Of a stretch of 64,000 nt of DNA, positions 55,226-63,882 are shown piece after piece; the first letter of the stretch is position 1, and each line of letters opens with the position of its first letter. The stretch spans positions 146,087 to 210,086 of the forward strand of contig NZ_FNNN01000008.1 of the NCBI RefSeq assembly GCF_900106755.1, written 5' to 3'. Source of the stretch: Bacteroides faecis MAJ27. GTDB taxonomy: Bacteria > Bacteroidota > Bacteroidia > Bacteroidales > Bacteroidaceae. The notes below the pieces were generated by a model. That model made no database searches. It saw nothing but the letters and a program-made list of their open reading frames with translations, and was not told where the DNA came from. The position numbers were made by a program, and so were the translations under genes.

Positions 55226-55972
55226 TTGAAAATTAAAAAAGTACTAGTCTCGCAGCCTAAGCCTGCGTCAGAGAAATCTCCCTATTACGACATAGCAGAG
55301 AAATATGGCGTAAAAATAGATTTCCGACCGTTTATAAAGGTCGAGAGTCTTTCGGCGAAAGAATTCCGGCAACAGAAAGTTTCAATTCTTGATCACACTG
55401 CCGTTATATTCACCTCCCGTCACGCAATCGATCACTTCTTTAATTTGTGTACGGAACTGCGTGTAGCTATTCCGGAAACAATGAAGTATTTTTGTGTCAC
55501 GGAAGCGGTTGCATTGTACATTCAGAAATATGTGCAATATCGCAAACGTAAAATCTTCTTCGGTGCTACCGGAAAGATTGAAGATCTGGTGCCATCTATC
55601 GTAAAGCATAAAACGGAGAAATATCTCGTCCCTATGTCGGACGTGCACAATGATGATGTGAAAAACCTGCTTGACAAGAATCATATACAGCACACAGAAG
55701 CTGTGATGTATCGCACCGTGAGCAACGACTTCACGTCGGATGAGGAATTTGATTATGACATGCTCGTGTTCTTCAGCCCTGCAGGAGTGACTTCTTTGAA
55801 GAAAAACTTCCCGGACTTTGATCAGAAAGAGATCAGAATCGGTACCTTCGGATCGACTACCGCGCAAGCTGTACGCGACGCCGGACTCCGTCTGGACCTT
55901 GAAGCACCAACAGTGCAAGCTCCCTCAATGACGGCTGCGCTCGACATGTTTATCAAGGAAAACAATAAATAA
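55226..55972 (+). CDS. hemD: Uroporphyrinogen-III synthase
   Basis: 248 residues from a TTG at 55226. HemD fold: VLVSQPKP at the start, then AVIFTSRHAIDHFF and MLVFFSPAGVTSLKKNFP, IGTFGSTTAQAVRDAG. By family it closes hydroxymethylbilane to uroporphyrinogen III. Other heme genes are not near. In Bacteroides, which depends on host heme, its role may be in siroheme or cobalamin, or a relic; this is an inference. Confidence 0.85.
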   Translation: MKIKKVLVSQPKPASEKSPYYDIAEKYGVKIDFRPFIKVESLSAKEFRQQKVSILDHTAVIFTSRHAIDHFFNLCTELRVAIPETMKYFCVTEAVALYIQKYVQYRKRKIFFGATGKIEDLVPSIVKHKTEKYLVPMSDVHNDDVKNLLDKNHIQHTEAVMYRTVSNDFTSDEEFDYDMLVFFSPAGVTSLKKNFPDFDQKEIRIGTFGSTTAQAVRDAGLRLDLEAPTVQAPSMTAALDMFIKENNK

Positions 55973-55977
55973 ACAGA

Positions 55978-56367
55978 GTGAGCGTATATACTTTGCGTAA
56001 AGCCGAAAGGCTGAATAGTAAAATATTGATCGGAAAGATGTTCGAAGGCGGCAATTCCAAGTCGTTTTCCATCTTTCCGATACGTGTTGTATATATGCCC
56101 ATAGAACAGGGTGAAGCACCCGCCACGATACTGATCAGTGTTTCGAAGCGGCGTTTCAAACGGGCTGTAAAGCGCAATCGGGTGAAACGGCAGATACGCG
56201 AAGTCTACCGGAAGAACAAACTGCAACTGCTGGACGATCTTCAAAGCAGAGGGCAGCGTCTCGCAATCGCCTTTATCTATCTGTCGGACGAGCTTGTTGC
56301 TACTGCCGAACTGGAAGAGAAAATGAAGATAGCGCTTTCGCGCATTTCTGAAAAGTTATCCTCATGA
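55978..56367 (+). CDS. rnpA: Ribonuclease P protein component
   Basis: 129 residues from a GTG at 55978; assists the RNase P RNA in maturing tRNA 5' ends. The signature [20 protein letters not shown] is seen at about residue 55-75. It overlaps yidD by 4 bp, the usual rnpA-yidD order. Confidence 0.94.
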   Translation: MSVYTLRKAERLNSKILIGKMFEGGNSKSFSIFPIRVVYMPIEQGEAPATILISVSKRRFKRAVKRNRVKRQIREVYRKNKLQLLDDLQSRGQRLAIAFIYLSDELVATAELEEKMKIALSRISEKLSS

Positions 56368-56639
56368 AACCCCATGTCTGCCGGATATCCGCCTGCGGGA
56401 TGTCCTTGAGAAGCATTGTGAGGAAGGTGTTGTCATTCTTGCTACTGATTCCCATCTATTTTTACCGGGCATGTATTTCGCCCCTTACTCCTCCCTCTTG
56501 TCGGTTTACGCCTACCTGCTCGGCTTATGCGGTCGAAGCCATCAAGAAACACGGACCCTTCAAAGGACTTTATCTGACTGTCCGGCGCGTTCTCCGGTGT
56601 CATCCGTGGGGTGGTTCCGGCTATGATCCGGTACCTTAG
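56364..56639 (+). CDS. yidD: Membrane protein insertion efficiency factor YidD
   Basis: 91 residues. Conserved [21 protein letters not shown] with three Cys, and [18 protein letters not shown] near the end. It aids YidC-dependent membrane protein insertion. Coupled to rnpA by a 4-bp overlap. Confidence 0.94.
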   Translation: MKPHVCRISACGMSLRSIVRKVLSFLLLIPIYFYRACISPLTPPSCRFTPTCSAYAVEAIKKHGPFKGLYLTVRRVLRCHPWGGSGYDPVP

Positions 56640-56657
56640 AAACGATTTACCCAAAGA

Positions 56658-57323
56658 ATGAGAGAGATGGAGAAAAATACAAGTCATATTCTGGATATTC
56701 ATACTCACAAGTCGGAGGAGGCTTCTCGCGGCAGGGCGATTATCAACTATCAGTTGCCGGTAGGGGGCGCATTGTGCCTGTCGTCCTTCTATTCGGCTGG
56801 CATTCATCCCTGGCAACTGACAGAACGGGATGCGGAAGAACAGCTTGCGTATCTGCAGAAACTGTTTGTGGAAGAGCGGTTGGTGGCGGTAGGAGAGGCG
56901 GGGCTTGATAAGCTGACGGCTGCTCCGATGGAACTTCAGGTCAGGATGTTTGGAAAGCTGGTGGAATTGTCGGAAAAGTACCGGTTGCCGTTGATTATTC
57001 ATTGTGTGAAGGCGATGGAGGAATTATTGGCGGTAAAGAAGGAGTTTCGACCGGTTCAACCCTGGATTTGGCATGGCTTTCGCGGAAAACCACAACAAGC
57101 AAGGCAGTTGATGGAAAATGGCATGTATCTTTCTTTCGGCGAGCATTATCCGGAACAGACAGTGAGGACGATGCCTGTCGACCGTATGTTTCTGGAGACG
57201 GATGATAGTCCGGTTGACATTGAGGAAGTGCTGCACCGGGTAGCAAGAACACGAGGCACAGATGTGGAAGAGTTGCGGCAGGCGATTCGGGAAAATATCC
57301 AAAAAGTCTTTTTTAGGCGTTAA
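56658..57323 (+). CDS. TatD family metal-dependent hydrolase
   Basis: 221 residues, shorter than typical TatD (~260). Metal ligands are visible in DIHTHKSEE, VGEAGLDK, IHCVKA, WHGFRGK and the C-terminal LETDDSP. The family has deoxyribonuclease-like activity. A downstream ATG at 56667 is an alternative start. Confidence 0.88.
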   Translation: MREMEKNTSHILDIHTHKSEEASRGRAIINYQLPVGGALCLSSFYSAGIHPWQLTERDAEEQLAYLQKLFVEERLVAVGEAGLDKLTAAPMELQVRMFGKLVELSEKYRLPLIIHCVKAMEELLAVKKEFRPVQPWIWHGFRGKPQQARQLMENGMYLSFGEHYPEQTVRTMPVDRMFLETDDSPVDIEEVLHRVARTRGTDVEELRQAIRENIQKVFFRR

Positions 57324-57326
57324 GAG

Positions 57327-57357
57327 TTGTATCTTCCGAGAAAGAGTCGTACTTTTG
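57327..57357 (+). promoter_or_regulatory. Promoter of tyrS
   Basis: GTTG-type -33 (TTG 57327-57329), 20-bp spacer and -7 TACTTTTG (57350-57357), 50 bp before the tyrS ATG. Confidence 0.6.
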
Positions 57358-57407
57358 TCGCACATGGAATTGAAAGACAATAAAAACTTAATAAAAAGAG
57401 TAATACG

Positions 57408-58700
57408 ATGAATTTTGTAGAAGAATTGAGATGGCGTGGCATGCTGCAGGACATCATGCCGGGAACGGAAGAGTTGCTGAACAAAGAGCAGGTGACTGCC
57501 TATTTGGGTATCGACCCGACTGCCGATTCACTACACATTGGTCACCTTTGTGGAGTGATGATCCTTCGTCATTTACAACGCTGCGGCCATAAACCGCTGG
57601 CACTCATCGGTGGCGCTACAGGTATGATTGGCGACCCTTCCGGAAAATCGGCAGAACGTAACCTGCTGAATGAGGAAACATTGCGTCACAATCAGGCATG
57701 TATCAAAGAACAGCTTGCCAAGTTTCTCGACTTCGAGTCGGATGTGCCTAACCGTGCTGAATTAGTGAACAACTATGACTGGATGAAAGAGTTTTCTTTC
57801 CTTGACTTTGTTCGCGAAGTGGGCAAACACATCACTGTAAACTATATGATGGCAAAGGACTCTGTAAAGCGTCGTCTGAACGGAGAAGCACGTGATGGAT
57901 TGTCATTCACCGAATTTACTTATCAGCTGCTTCAAGGCTACGACTTCCTTCATCTATATGAAACCAAGGGTTGTAAACTTCAGATGGGAGGCTCCGACCA
58001 GTGGGGAAATATCACTACCGGAGCGGAACTGATCCGCCGTACCAATGGGGGAGAGGTGTTCGCGCTGACTTGCCCGTTGATCACGAAAGCTGACGGCGGT
58101 AAATTTGGTAAAACCGAATCCGGAAATATCTGGCTGGACCCCCGCTATACGTCTCCATATAAGTTCTATCAGTTCTGGCTCAACGTGAGCGACTCTGATG
58201 CTGAACGCTATATCAAGATTTTCACTTCAATCGAGAAGGAAGAAATAGAAGCACTGGTTGCCGAACACCAGCAGGCTCCGCACTTGCGTGCTTTGCAGAA
58301 ACGTCTGGCGAAGGAAGTGACTGTCATGGTTCATTCCGAAGCAGATTACAATGCAGCAGTAGATGCGTCTAATATCCTGTTCGGTAATGCTACTTCCGAA
58401 TCGCTGCGTAAATTGGACGAAGATACGCTGCTGGCTGTATTCGAAGGGGTGCCTCAGTTCGAAATCTCTCGTGACGCTCTGGCGGAAGGAGTGAAGGCTG
58501 TTGACCTGTTTGTTGATAACGCGGCTGTATTTGCCTCGAAAGGTGAAATGCGTAAGCTGGTTCAGGGCGGTGGCGTATCGTTGAATAAAGAGAAACTGGA
58601 AGCCTTTGACCAGGTAATTACGACTGCTGACCTGCTTGACGAGAAATACCTGCTTGTTCAGCGTGGTAAAAAGAACTATTATCTGCTGATTGCGAAGTAA
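57408..58700 (+). CDS. tyrS: Tyrosyl-tRNA synthetase
   Basis: 430 residues, class I synthetase. The HIGH motif appears as LHIGHLCG near residue 45, the KMSKS loop as KFGKT (bacterial TyrS variant), with [10 protein letters not shown] for tyrosine binding and an S4 RNA-binding domain at the C-terminus ([12 protein letters not shown]). Confidence 0.97.
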   Translation: MNFVEELRWRGMLQDIMPGTEELLNKEQVTAYLGIDPTADSLHIGHLCGVMILRHLQRCGHKPLALIGGATGMIGDPSGKSAERNLLNEETLRHNQACIKEQLAKFLDFESDVPNRAELVNNYDWMKEFSFLDFVREVGKHITVNYMMAKDSVKRRLNGEARDGLSFTEFTYQLLQGYDFLHLYETKGCKLQMGGSDQWGNITTGAELIRRTNGGEVFALTCPLITKADGGKFGKTESGNIWLDPRYTSPYKFYQFWLNVSDSDAERYIKIFTSIEKEEIEALVAEHQQAPHLRALQKRLAKEVTVMVHSEADYNAAVDASNILFGNATSESLRKLDEDTLLAVFEGVPQFEISRDALAEGVKAVDLFVDNAAVFASKGEMRKLVQGGGVSLNKEKLEAFDQVITTADLLDEKYLLVQRGKKNYYLLIAK

Positions 58701-58746
58701 AATTCAGCAATTTGCAGGGTGGCAAAGTAAAAAAGTAAACGAAATA

Positions 58747-58778
58747 TTTGGAGGTTTGCTCGCAAACCTCTATCTTTG
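58747..58778 (+). promoter_or_regulatory. tRNA-Gln promoter with palindrome in its spacer
   Basis: -33 TTTG at 58747-58750 and -7 TATCTTTG at 58771-58778. The 20-bp spacer is exactly the palindrome GAGGTTTGCTCGCAAACCTC. TSS would be near 58785, 24 nt before the tRNA. Confidence 0.75.
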
Positions 58779-58808
58779 CACCGCTTTTTAACAGAAAGCA
58801 CTTATGTT

Positions 58809-58879
58809 TGTCCTATGGTGTAATGGTAGCACAACAGTTTTTGGTTCTGTTTGTCTAAGTTCGAATCTTGGTAGGACAA
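58809..58879 (+). tRNA. tRNA-Gln (anticodon TTG)
   Basis: Acceptor TGTCCTA pairs with TAGGACA; the T arm CTAAG-TTCGAAT-CTTGG is standard; the anticodon loop TTTTGGT gives TTG at positions 34-36. 71 nt, CCA not encoded. It has its own promoter and terminator. Confidence 0.95.
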
Positions 58880-58888
58880 CAAAAAGAG

Positions 58889-58922
58889 GCTCCGATAGTC
58901 ATTGATTATCGGAGCTTTCTTT
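58889..58922 (+). terminator. Terminator of the tRNA gene
   Basis: GCTCCGATA (58889-58897) pairs with TATCGGAGC (58907-58915), followed by a T-rich tract. Confidence 0.88.
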
Positions 58923-59140
58923 TTTTGTATCATTTTATATCGTCGAAATGGCTGTCAAACTATGCGTATGCCGGCTTGTTCTTTCAGAGAAAAAAGGTAA
59001 GAGTCTATTTCTATTCTGTTAGGTGAAAAACTCCTTCGAAACGTATTATAGTTCGTTAAAAAGATGTACATTGCATCAATTCTGGACATTTTTGGTGGAT
59101 AATTGGAACAAAATTGCAAGGTTAACCCGTTTTCTTTTAC

Positions 59141-59148
59141 TATTTTTG
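59141..59148 (+). promoter_or_regulatory. -7 box TATTTTTG of kduI
   Basis: Full match to TAnnTTTG, 67 bp before the kduI start; no clear -33 at the standard distance. Confidence 0.5.
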
Positions 59149-59215
59149 CATCGTGTACGTAAACGACGTGCATTTGAGAAAGAGAGCTTATTCAATAACT
59201 ATAAATAAATAAGGT

Positions 59216-60058
59216 ATGAAAACGAACTATGAAATTCGCTATGCTGCGCATCCCGAGGATGCAAAAAGTTATGATACTGCAAGAATCCGTCGCGATTTCT
59301 TAATCGAAAAGATATTTGTTCCCAACGAAGTGAATATGGTGTACTCCATGTACGACCGTATGGTTGTAGGCGGCGCGCTTCCGGTAGGAGAGGTGCTGAC
59401 ACTCGAAGCGATTGACCCGTTGAAAGCTCCGTTCTTCCTGACCCGTCGTGAAATGGGTATTTACAATGTAGGCGGACCGGGCGTAGTGAAGGCCGGAGAC
59501 GCGGTTTTCGAACTTGACTATAAAGAAGCCCTTTACCTTGGTTCGGGCGACCGTGTAGTGACGTTCGAAAGCAAAGACGCTTCCAATCCTGCCAAATTCT
59601 ATTTCAACTCACTGACCGCACATCGCAACTACCCCGACCGTAAAGTGACGAAAGCGGATGCCGTAGTAGCTGAAATGGGCTCGTTGGAAGGTTCCAACCA
59701 CCGTAACATCAATAAGATGCTGGTCAATCAGATATTGCCCACCTGTCAGCTACAGATGGGTATGACGGAACTTGCTCCGGGAAGCGTATGGAACACGATG
59801 CCTGCACACGTGCACAGCCGTCGTATGGAGGCTTACTTCTACTTCGAAATCCCCGAAGAGCACGCTATCTGCCACTTTATGGGTGAGGTGGACGAAACTC
59901 GTCACGTATGGATGAAGGGCGATCAGGCGGTTCTGTCTCCCGAATGGTCGATCCATTCGGCTGCGGCTACCCACAACTATACCTTTATCTGGGGTATGGG
60001 CGGCGAGAATCTCGATTATGGCGATCAGGACTTCTCATTAATTACAGATTTAAAATAA
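59216..60058 (+). CDS. kduI: 5-dehydro-4-deoxy-D-glucuronate isomerase
   Basis: 280 residues, a cupin-fold zinc isomerase that turns 5-keto-4-deoxyuronate into 2,5-diketo-3-deoxygluconate in pectin and glycosaminoglycan breakdown. Metal-site region: PAHVHSRRMEAYFYFE and the FMGEVDETRHVWM stretch. kduD follows 39 bp downstream. Confidence 0.96.
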   Translation: MKTNYEIRYAAHPEDAKSYDTARIRRDFLIEKIFVPNEVNMVYSMYDRMVVGGALPVGEVLTLEAIDPLKAPFFLTRREMGIYNVGGPGVVKAGDAVFELDYKEALYLGSGDRVVTFESKDASNPAKFYFNSLTAHRNYPDRKVTKADAVVAEMGSLEGSNHRNINKMLVNQILPTCQLQMGMTELAPGSVWNTMPAHVHSRRMEAYFYFEIPEEHAICHFMGEVDETRHVWMKGDQAVLSPEWSIHSAAATHNYTFIWGMGGENLDYGDQDFSLITDLK

Positions 60059-60097
60059 ACAACTACAATAGTTTTCATCATTTAATAACAAAAAATT

Positions 60098-60901
60098 ATG
60101 AATCAGTATTTGAATTTTTCTTTGAAAGGTAAAGTGGCTCTCGTTACAGGTGCTTCTTACGGTATCGGTTTTGCTATCGCTTCTGCTTATGCAGAACAAG
60201 GCGCTACTGTTTGTTTTAACGACATCAACCAGGAGTTGGTGGACAAAGGCATGGCTGCTTATGCTGAAAAGGGAATTAAAGCTCACGGTTATGTATGCGA
60301 CGTAACAGACGAACCGGCTGTTCAGGCAATGGTTGCTACTATCGAGAAAGAAGTAGGTACGATTGATATCCTTGTTAATAACGCCGGTATTATCCGCCGT
60401 GTTCCTATGCACGAAATGGAAGCTGCTGACTTCCGTCGTGTGATTGATATCGACTTGAACGCTCCGTTCATCGTTTCTAAGGCTGTGTTGCCTGCCATGA
60501 TGAAGAAGCGTGCCGGTAAAATCATCAACATCTGCTCTATGATGTCTGAGCTGGGTCGTGAAACTGTATCGGCTTATGCTGCTGCCAAAGGTGGTCTGAA
60601 GATGTTGACTCGCAATATCTGCTCTGAATATGGTGAATACAACATTCAGTGTAACGGTATCGGTCCGGGTTATATCGCTACTCCGCAAACTGCTCCTCTG
60701 CGTGAGAAACAAGCAGACGGAAGCCGTCATCCATTCGATTCATTCATCTGCGCCAAGACTCCTGCCGGTCGTTGGTTGGATCCGGAAGAACTGACAGGTC
60801 CTGCTGTGTTCCTGGCTTCTGAGGCTTCTAACGCTGTAAACGGTCATATCCTTTACGTAGACGGTGGTATCCTTGCTTATATCGGAAAACAGCCGAAATA
60901 A
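60098..60901 (+). CDS. kduD: 2-dehydro-3-deoxy-D-gluconate 5-dehydrogenase (SDR)
   Basis: 267 residues, short-chain dehydrogenase that reduces 2,5-diketo-3-deoxygluconate to KDG. NAD-binding VTGASYGIGFAIA, NNAGI, and the YxxxK pair in SAYAAAKGG (Tyr and Lys seen). It is the natural next step after kduI. A terminator hairpin follows. Confidence 0.93.
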   Translation: MNQYLNFSLKGKVALVTGASYGIGFAIASAYAEQGATVCFNDINQELVDKGMAAYAEKGIKAHGYVCDVTDEPAVQAMVATIEKEVGTIDILVNNAGIIRRVPMHEMEAADFRRVIDIDLNAPFIVSKAVLPAMMKKRAGKIINICSMMSELGRETVSAYAAAKGGLKMLTRNICSEYGEYNIQCNGIGPGYIATPQTAPLREKQADGSRHPFDSFICAKTPAGRWLDPEELTGPAVFLASEASNAVNGHILYVDGGILAYIGKQPK

Positions 60902-60919
60902 CGATAACAAGAAATTGCT

Positions 60920-60972
60920 ATAAGGTGATAGGGTGGTGAGGAGATTCCTTACCGTCTGTCACCTTATCGTTT
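60920..60972 (+). terminator. Terminator after kduD
   Basis: ATAAGGTGATAG (60920-60931) pairs with CTGTCACCTTAT (60956-60967), one mismatch, then a short T tract. Confidence 0.7.
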
Positions 60973-61053
60973 TTCTGTTGAATAGTTTACGGTTTACATT
61001 TATCCCCTTTCGTTTTTTTACCTGATTCTATCCCCTTATTTGTTGTGTATAAT

Positions 61054-62298
61054 ATGAAGAAGATATTTATTCTGGCTGCTATTGCCCTGATGGGTTTTGC
61101 CTCTTGTGCTGACAGCAAGCAGTCAATGACGGTTACAGTAACCAATCCTCTGGCGCTGGAGCGCACAGGTGAAATGGTTGAGGTTCCGATGAGTGACGTT
61201 ACAGCCAAGCTGCAGCTGGCTGATACGGCCCAGATCGTAGTGCTTGGTGAAGATGGTCAGCAAGTACCTTATCAAGTGACGTATGACGAGAAAGTGGTTT
61301 TCCCGGCTACGGTGAAAGCAAATGGCACAGCCACTTATACTATCCAATCCGGTACTCCCGACCCGTATAATGTAATTGCCTGCGGCCGCTATTATCCTGA
61401 ACGTTTGGACGATGTGGCATGGGAGAATGACCTGGGCGGATACCGTGCCTATGGCCCTGCCTTGCAGAAGCGTGGTGAACGTGGTTTCGGCTACGACCTC
61501 TTTACGAAGTATAACACTACGGAACCGATTCTTGAAAGCCTTTACGCTGAAGAGCTGGATAAGGAAAAGCGTGCCAGAATTGCCGAACTGAAAAAGACAG
61601 ACCCTAAAGCGGCTGCCGAACTGCAAAATGCCATCTCTTATCACATTGACCACGGCTACGGGATGGATTGTTATGCCGTAGGTCCTACGCTGGGCTGCGG
61701 TACAGCCGCTCTGATGGCGGGTGATACGATTATCTATCCTTATTGCTATCGGACACAGGAAATCCTTGATAATGGCCCGCTGCGTTTCACAGTGAAGCTG
61801 GAATTTAATCCGTTGACTGTTCGTGGCGACTCTAACGTGGTGGAGACGCGTGTCATCACATTGGATGCTGGTTCTTACCTGAATAAAACCGTTGTTTCGT
61901 ATACTAACCTGAAAGAAGCGATGCCTGTGACTACCGGAATCGTTCTTCGTGAACCGGACGGTGTGGTTACAGCAGACGCTGCAAACGGCTATATCACCTA
62001 TGTAGACCCTACAACCGACAGAAGCGGGGGTAACGGTAAGATATTTATCGGCGCTGCATTTCCTTCATTGGTAAAAGAAGCAAAGACGGTTCTTTTCCCG
62101 GAAAAGGAGAAGAAGGAACTGCGCGGTGGAGCTGACGGTCATGTACTGGCAATCAGCGAGTATGAACCGGGCTCGGAATACACTTATTACTGGGGTTCTG
62201 CCTGGGATAAGGCTGCTATCAAGACGGTTGATGCGTGGAATGCGTATATGGCTGAGTATGCGCAGAAGGTGCGTACACCGTTGACAGTGACTTACTAA
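61054..62298 (+). CDS. DUF4861 lipoprotein, pectin-locus type
   Basis: 414 residues from the ATG at 61054 (a GTG at 61045 is less likely). Lipoprotein signal LMGFASC, then a beta-sandwich domain of the DUF4861 type (LGGYRAYGPALQKRGERGFGYDLF, DHGYGMDCYAVGPTLGCGTAAL). DUF4861 proteins often lie with pectin lyase and unsaturated uronyl hydrolase genes, in line with kduI/kduD next door. It may be a carbohydrate-active enzyme or binding protein; activity unknown. Confidence 0.88.
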   Translation: MKKIFILAAIALMGFASCADSKQSMTVTVTNPLALERTGEMVEVPMSDVTAKLQLADTAQIVVLGEDGQQVPYQVTYDEKVVFPATVKANGTATYTIQSGTPDPYNVIACGRYYPERLDDVAWENDLGGYRAYGPALQKRGERGFGYDLFTKYNTTEPILESLYAEELDKEKRARIAELKKTDPKAAAELQNAISYHIDHGYGMDCYAVGPTLGCGTAALMAGDTIIYPYCYRTQEILDNGPLRFTVKLEFNPLTVRGDSNVVETRVITLDAGSYLNKTVVSYTNLKEAMPVTTGIVLREPDGVVTADAANGYITYVDPTTDRSGGNGKIFIGAAFPSLVKEAKTVLFPEKEKKELRGGADGHVLAISEYEPGSEYTYYWGSAWDKAAIKTVDAWNAYMAEYAQKVRTPLTVTY

Positions 62299-62322
62299 GA
62301 CGGTAGTTAATAAACTCTGGTA

Positions 62323-62454
62323 CAAACGTTCTAATATGTCACGACAGGTCTTAATATCTGACTTCTCAGGTATTAATACTTGTCGCGTCAGTTATTAATA
62401 CCTGAAAAGTCAAGTGTTAATGGCTGATAACCCAGTTATATAAGGCTCTCCTTA
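62323..62454. repeat. Tandem array of six 22-bp units (array E)
   Basis: Units begin at 62323, 62345, 62367, 62389, 62411 and 62433; every unit starts with CA and most with CAGGT/CAGTT. TTAAT(A) falls at the same place in units 2-5. Units 2-4 also make a 20-bp near-palindrome (62359-62378 with 62393-62412, one mismatch). Confidence 0.8.
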
Positions 62455-62484
62455 TTTCATTCGAAAGGCTGAAAATAAGGGGAG
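62446..62484. terminator. Hairpin between convergent genes
   Basis: CTCTCCTTATTT (62446-62457) pairs with AAATAAGGGGAG (62473-62484) with one mismatch. It separates DUF4861 (plus) and the barrel gene (minus). Confidence 0.6.
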
Positions 62485-62576
62485 TTTGTTGTAAGGTAGA
62501 ATGTGGGTATAGCAAGAGAAACGGTTTTTTAGAGAATTTCCTAATGTGAGTATTATACAGGCGAATAAAATAGTAG

Positions 62577-63779
62577 CTAAAATGTATATCCTATCACTCC
62601 TGACCAGCCATTAACGAGGGCGGATTTCTCCATTATATCTCTTAAACCCTTGAATTGAGCACGCACACATATCATTTGCTTTTTCTTTTGCGAAAGTTTG
62701 AAATTTATTCCCGCATTAGCATAATAGCCTGGATAAACACCATCCAGCCATCTCTCGCTTTTATCATTAGTCTTTATTTTAGCATTGACCATTCCGCTGA
62801 CGTCCAATCCTAATTCGGCAAATGGTCGTACTATTCCTTTCGGATAAGTATAGCGTATTCCCAGTTTGCCTGAAAGCATTGTTCCGCTATGTTTGTATGT
62901 ATAATATGAATTATTATAATCGCTAAATGATTTTGCAGAAGATGCGATGCGTGAAAAAGACAGATCAAAGCAGCCACTGAGCGAACTCATCCACCGTCTG
63001 TTGCTGATAGCTAAAGTAACTCCTGCCAGATAAGATAAATCGGGTGAGCTATAGAGTCCGATCGAACTGCCTGATGGAACTTTGTATTGTATGACTCCTG
63101 CATAAGGAGTAACGTCCAGTTGTATCGAGCGTTTATCTTCTTTCGCTTCAAACTCGATGCACTCTTCGTTGCTGGTGCACATTGCATAATGATATTCCTT
63201 AGTAATTCTCATCATTTCCTTGCGATTGAAACGTGCCCGGTCAATCTTGGGTGCCAGGCTCGGACAATCCTTGAATGCGTAGTGCAAAAGCGGGATATAT
63301 CGGTCGGTCTGGTCTTTAAACTGCATACTGGTAGTCTGTCTGGATAGTTTGGGTGCATCTATTTTTACAAGAGTATTATGGTCTTCGACAAAGTAGACAG
63401 GTATGTCATCTTCTGTCTCATAGTAGTACAGGCTTTTCATTCCTTGTAGCAGATATTCGAGGAATACGGGCTTTGGGATGCCATATTGCAATTCCACGTT
63501 CTTGGAAACATAGTACTTACCATCATCTGTAAAACGGTATCCTAGAATATCAAAAGGGTGATAAGTAATAGGTTTGTCACCACTATTATCTTGTGGAAGA
63601 AAAACGCAGCGTGTTGCATTTATTTTATCCGTACGGTAGTCAATAACTCCGTATACTGTATCTTTTTGAAGGGTGATGATAAATCCCGGGCGATAATTGC
63701 TTTGGGCATATATTGTGGAGATCAATAGTAGGAATGCGTTTAGCAGTATAAGTCGGTATAGAATTGTTTTCTTATGCAT
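62577..63779 (-). CDS. Outer-membrane beta-barrel protein of unknown function
   Basis: 400 residues. Signal peptide ILYRLILLNAFLLLISTIYAQ; the N-terminal half is a mixed domain beginning YRPGFIITLQKDTVYGVIDY; the C-terminal half (about 240-400) shows alternating strands of a small barrel ending in GVIGYTF, the aromatic end typical of outer-membrane proteins. Family of Bacteroides porin-like proteins with PorT-like end; function unknown. Confidence 0.8.
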   Translation of the reverse strand: MHKKTILYRLILLNAFLLLISTIYAQSNYRPGFIITLQKDTVYGVIDYRTDKINATRCVFLPQDNSGDKPITYHPFDILGYRFTDDGKYYVSKNVELQYGIPKPVFLEYLLQGMKSLYYYETEDDIPVYFVEDHNTLVKIDAPKLSRQTTSMQFKDQTDRYIPLLHYAFKDCPSLAPKIDRARFNRKEMMRITKEYHYAMCTSNEECIEFEAKEDKRSIQLDVTPYAGVIQYKVPSGSSIGLYSSPDLSYLAGVTLAISNRRWMSSLSGCFDLSFSRIASSAKSFSDYNNSYYTYKHSGTMLSGKLGIRYTYPKGIVRPFAELGLDVSGMVNAKIKTNDKSERWLDGVYPGYYANAGINFKLSQKKKQMICVRAQFKGLRDIMEKSALVNGWSGVIGYTF

Positions 63780-63836
63780 AGTTTAGATATTTGATTTTCT
63801 TATGTGGGTGCAATATACCAATATTTCGAGGAACAT

Positions 63837-63854
63837 AATTCCAAAATTGGAATT
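63837..63854. promoter_or_regulatory. 18-bp perfect palindrome upstream of the barrel gene
   Basis: AATTCCAAAATTGGAATT lies 58 bp upstream of the ATG on the minus strand. It may be an operator. Confidence 0.45.
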
Positions 63855-63882
63855 TTTTACTTGCAATATGTAGAAACAGAAT

